Made by a program: the position numbers and the translations under genes. Below the pieces are notes generated by a model, which did no database searches, was not told the origin of the DNA, and saw only the letters and a list, made by a program, of their open reading frames with translations. A stretch of 25,948 nucleotides of DNA from Proteobacteria bacterium UBA7420 (lineage in GTDB: Bacteria; Pseudomonadota; Gammaproteobacteria; Magnimaribacterales; D2472): NCBI GenBank assembly GCA_002469975.1, contig DKMG01000062.1, forward strand, positions 1-25,948, read 5' to 3'. Position 1 is the stretch's first letter; each line of letters starts with the position of its first letter. Below, in pieces: positions 24,976 to 25,948 of the stretch.

Positions 24976-25948
24976 AACAAAAGCTTTTGGGGATGTTGCT
25001 GCTGGGCTTTGCCTCCGGCCTTCCTTATATGCTTGTCTTTTCTACTTTATCAGCATGGCTTAGGGATGTTGGAATTTCTCTTACGGAGATTGGGTTTTTT
25101 GCATGGCTAGTTTTAACCTACTCATTAAAATTTCTTTGGGCACCCTTGGTGGACAGGTATTCAATTCCACTGTTTGGGCGCCTTGGTAAAAGAAAGGGGT
25201 GGATTCTTTTTTGCCAATTTATGATTTTAATTGCTTTGCTTGGAATGAGTGCATCAGATCCAATCAAGAGCTTGCAATTCCTTGCAATCTTTGCATTTTT
25301 AGCAGCTTTTTTTGGTTCAGTACAGGATATTGCAATTGATGCTTTAAGAATTGAGATTGCGGATAATCAAGATCAAGGAAATCTAGCTGCAAGCTATCAA
25401 TTGGGGTATCGAATCGCAATCTTGGTCGCAACCTCATTAGCTCTAATTTTTGCAGATCAATTGGACTGGAGGCATGTATATCAATTTATGAGCATCTTGA
25501 TGATTGTAGGTATGCTTGGTGTCATCATATCTCACGAACCAATTAATAAGGAGATAGCAATTCTTAGAATGGATGAAGCCTTGCTGCTATCTTTTAAAGA
25601 TTTCTTTCATCGATTTGGTATCTGGACAGCTGCTTTGTTATTGCTTTTAATTTCAACATACCGCCTTACTGACATAGTTATGGGTCCTATGGCCATGCCT
25701 TTTTATTTAGATATGGGTTTTACTAAAACAGAAATTGGTGCCTTGGTAAAAACTGTAGCTCTTGCAGCATCTATTGCTGGCTTCTTTGTTGGAGGGTATT
25801 TAATTAAAAATCTTCTGCTGACGACTGCGCTTCTTGCTGGAGGTGCTGCCGTTCTTGTAACCAATCTATTTTTTGCATTGGTTGCTAATCTGGATGCAAA
25901 TCTCTCACTTTTATCATTAATTGTAGGTCTTGATAGCTTTGCAGCAGG
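24972..25948 (+). CDS. ampG: AmpG-type muropeptide MFS transporter (3'-truncated by window edge)
   Basis: Inner-membrane major facilitator permease importing GlcNAc-anhydroMurNAc-peptides. I translated the open frame from ATG 24972 to the window end: about 325 residues, no stop, with about eight or nine hydrophobic segments so far. It begins MKQKLLGMLLLGFASGLPYM and contains SAWLRDVGISLTEIGFF, FLWAPLVDRYSIPLFGRLGKRKGW, SVQDIAIDALRIE and SYQLGYRIAILVATSLAL, all matching the conserved AmpG pattern (GFASGLP, KFLWSPLMDRY, QDIxxDA, LGYRxG). The ATGA overlap with ampD and its shared recycling role make the call firm. The C-terminal helices lie outside the window. Confidence 0.93.
   Translation, partial: MKQKLLGMLLLGFASGLPYMLVFSTLSAWLRDVGISLTEIGFFAWLVLTYSLKFLWAPLVDRYSIPLFGRLGKRKGWILFCQFMILIALLGMSASDPIKSLQFLAIFAFLAAFFGSVQDIAIDALRIEIADNQDQGNLAASYQLGYRIAILVATSLALIFADQLDWRHVYQFMSILMIVGMLGVIISHEPINKEIAILRMDEALLLSFKDFFHRFGIWTAALLLLLISTYRLTDIVMGPMAMPFYLDMGFTKTEIGALVKTVALAASIAGFFVGGYLIKNLLLTTALLAGGAAVLVTNLFFALVANLDANLSLLSLIVGLDSFAA

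Noticed and set aside
1..25948. Mobile element, defence island, CRISPR array or tRNA/rRNA genes
   Set aside because: No transposase, integrase, direct-repeat array, cloverleaf or rRNA-like stretch was recognised in the short intergenic spaces; genes are core metabolic and envelope functions.

Overview
This window is a gene-dense, AT-rich stretch of a bacterial chromosome, most likely from a marine, uncultured-type gammaproteobacterium with a compact genome. Three things suggest this: the order murJ-ribF-ileS-lspA-ispH, the Pseudomonas-like order sucA-sucB-lpdA-sucC-sucD, and the combination of PdxB, AmpD and AmpG. A SAR86-like or similar oligotrophic lineage fits the tight spacing and the mix of acyl-CoA ligases with a luciferase-like oxidoreductase, but that placement is inference. 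I see no rRNA, tRNA, CRISPR array, insertion sequence, phage gene or attachment site, and no intergenic stretch longer than about 125 bases.

Layout. (1) Positions 1-7374, plus strand: the end of a TCA-cycle operon encoding the 2-oxoglutarate dehydrogenase complex (E1, E2 and a dedicated E3) followed by both succinyl-CoA synthetase subunits. Together they turn 2-oxoglutarate into succinate with NADH and ATP/GTP formation. (2) 7349-8758, minus: a MATE-type efflux protein whose 3' end overlaps sucD and whose 5' end abuts or overlaps a divergent gene. (3) 8727-10624, plus: a hexapeptide-repeat acyltransferase translationally coupled to pdxB (pyridoxal phosphate synthesis). (4) 16403-10636, minus: a tight run of two acyl-CoA ligases, a luciferase-like flavin/F420 oxidoreductase, the AMPylase pseudokinase SelO and, at the end, an unreported-looking 30-residue lipoprotein. 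(5) 16519-17232, plus: a YhhQ/VUT-family queuosine-precursor transporter. (6) 17287-24371, plus: msrB, murJ, ribF, ileS, lspA, ispH, nearly all abutting or overlapping. (7) 24439-25948, plus: ampD and the 5' part of ampG, the muropeptide recycling pair.

How they fit together. Most of the window is core metabolism and envelope biology: TCA cycle, cofactor synthesis (PLP, FAD/FMN, isoprenoid precursors), lipid II flipping (MurJ), lipoprotein maturation (LspA) and peptidoglycan recycling (AmpG imports anhydro-muropeptides, AmpD cleaves them). The accessory part is the minus-strand acyl-CoA ligase/LLM/SelO cluster, which looks like a lipid or steroid-like catabolic cassette of the type common in actinobacteria and marine proteobacteria. 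I did not find a clearly new defence or mobile system. The best candidates for something undescribed are the tiny lipoprotein after selO and the lipid cassette with SelO at its end.
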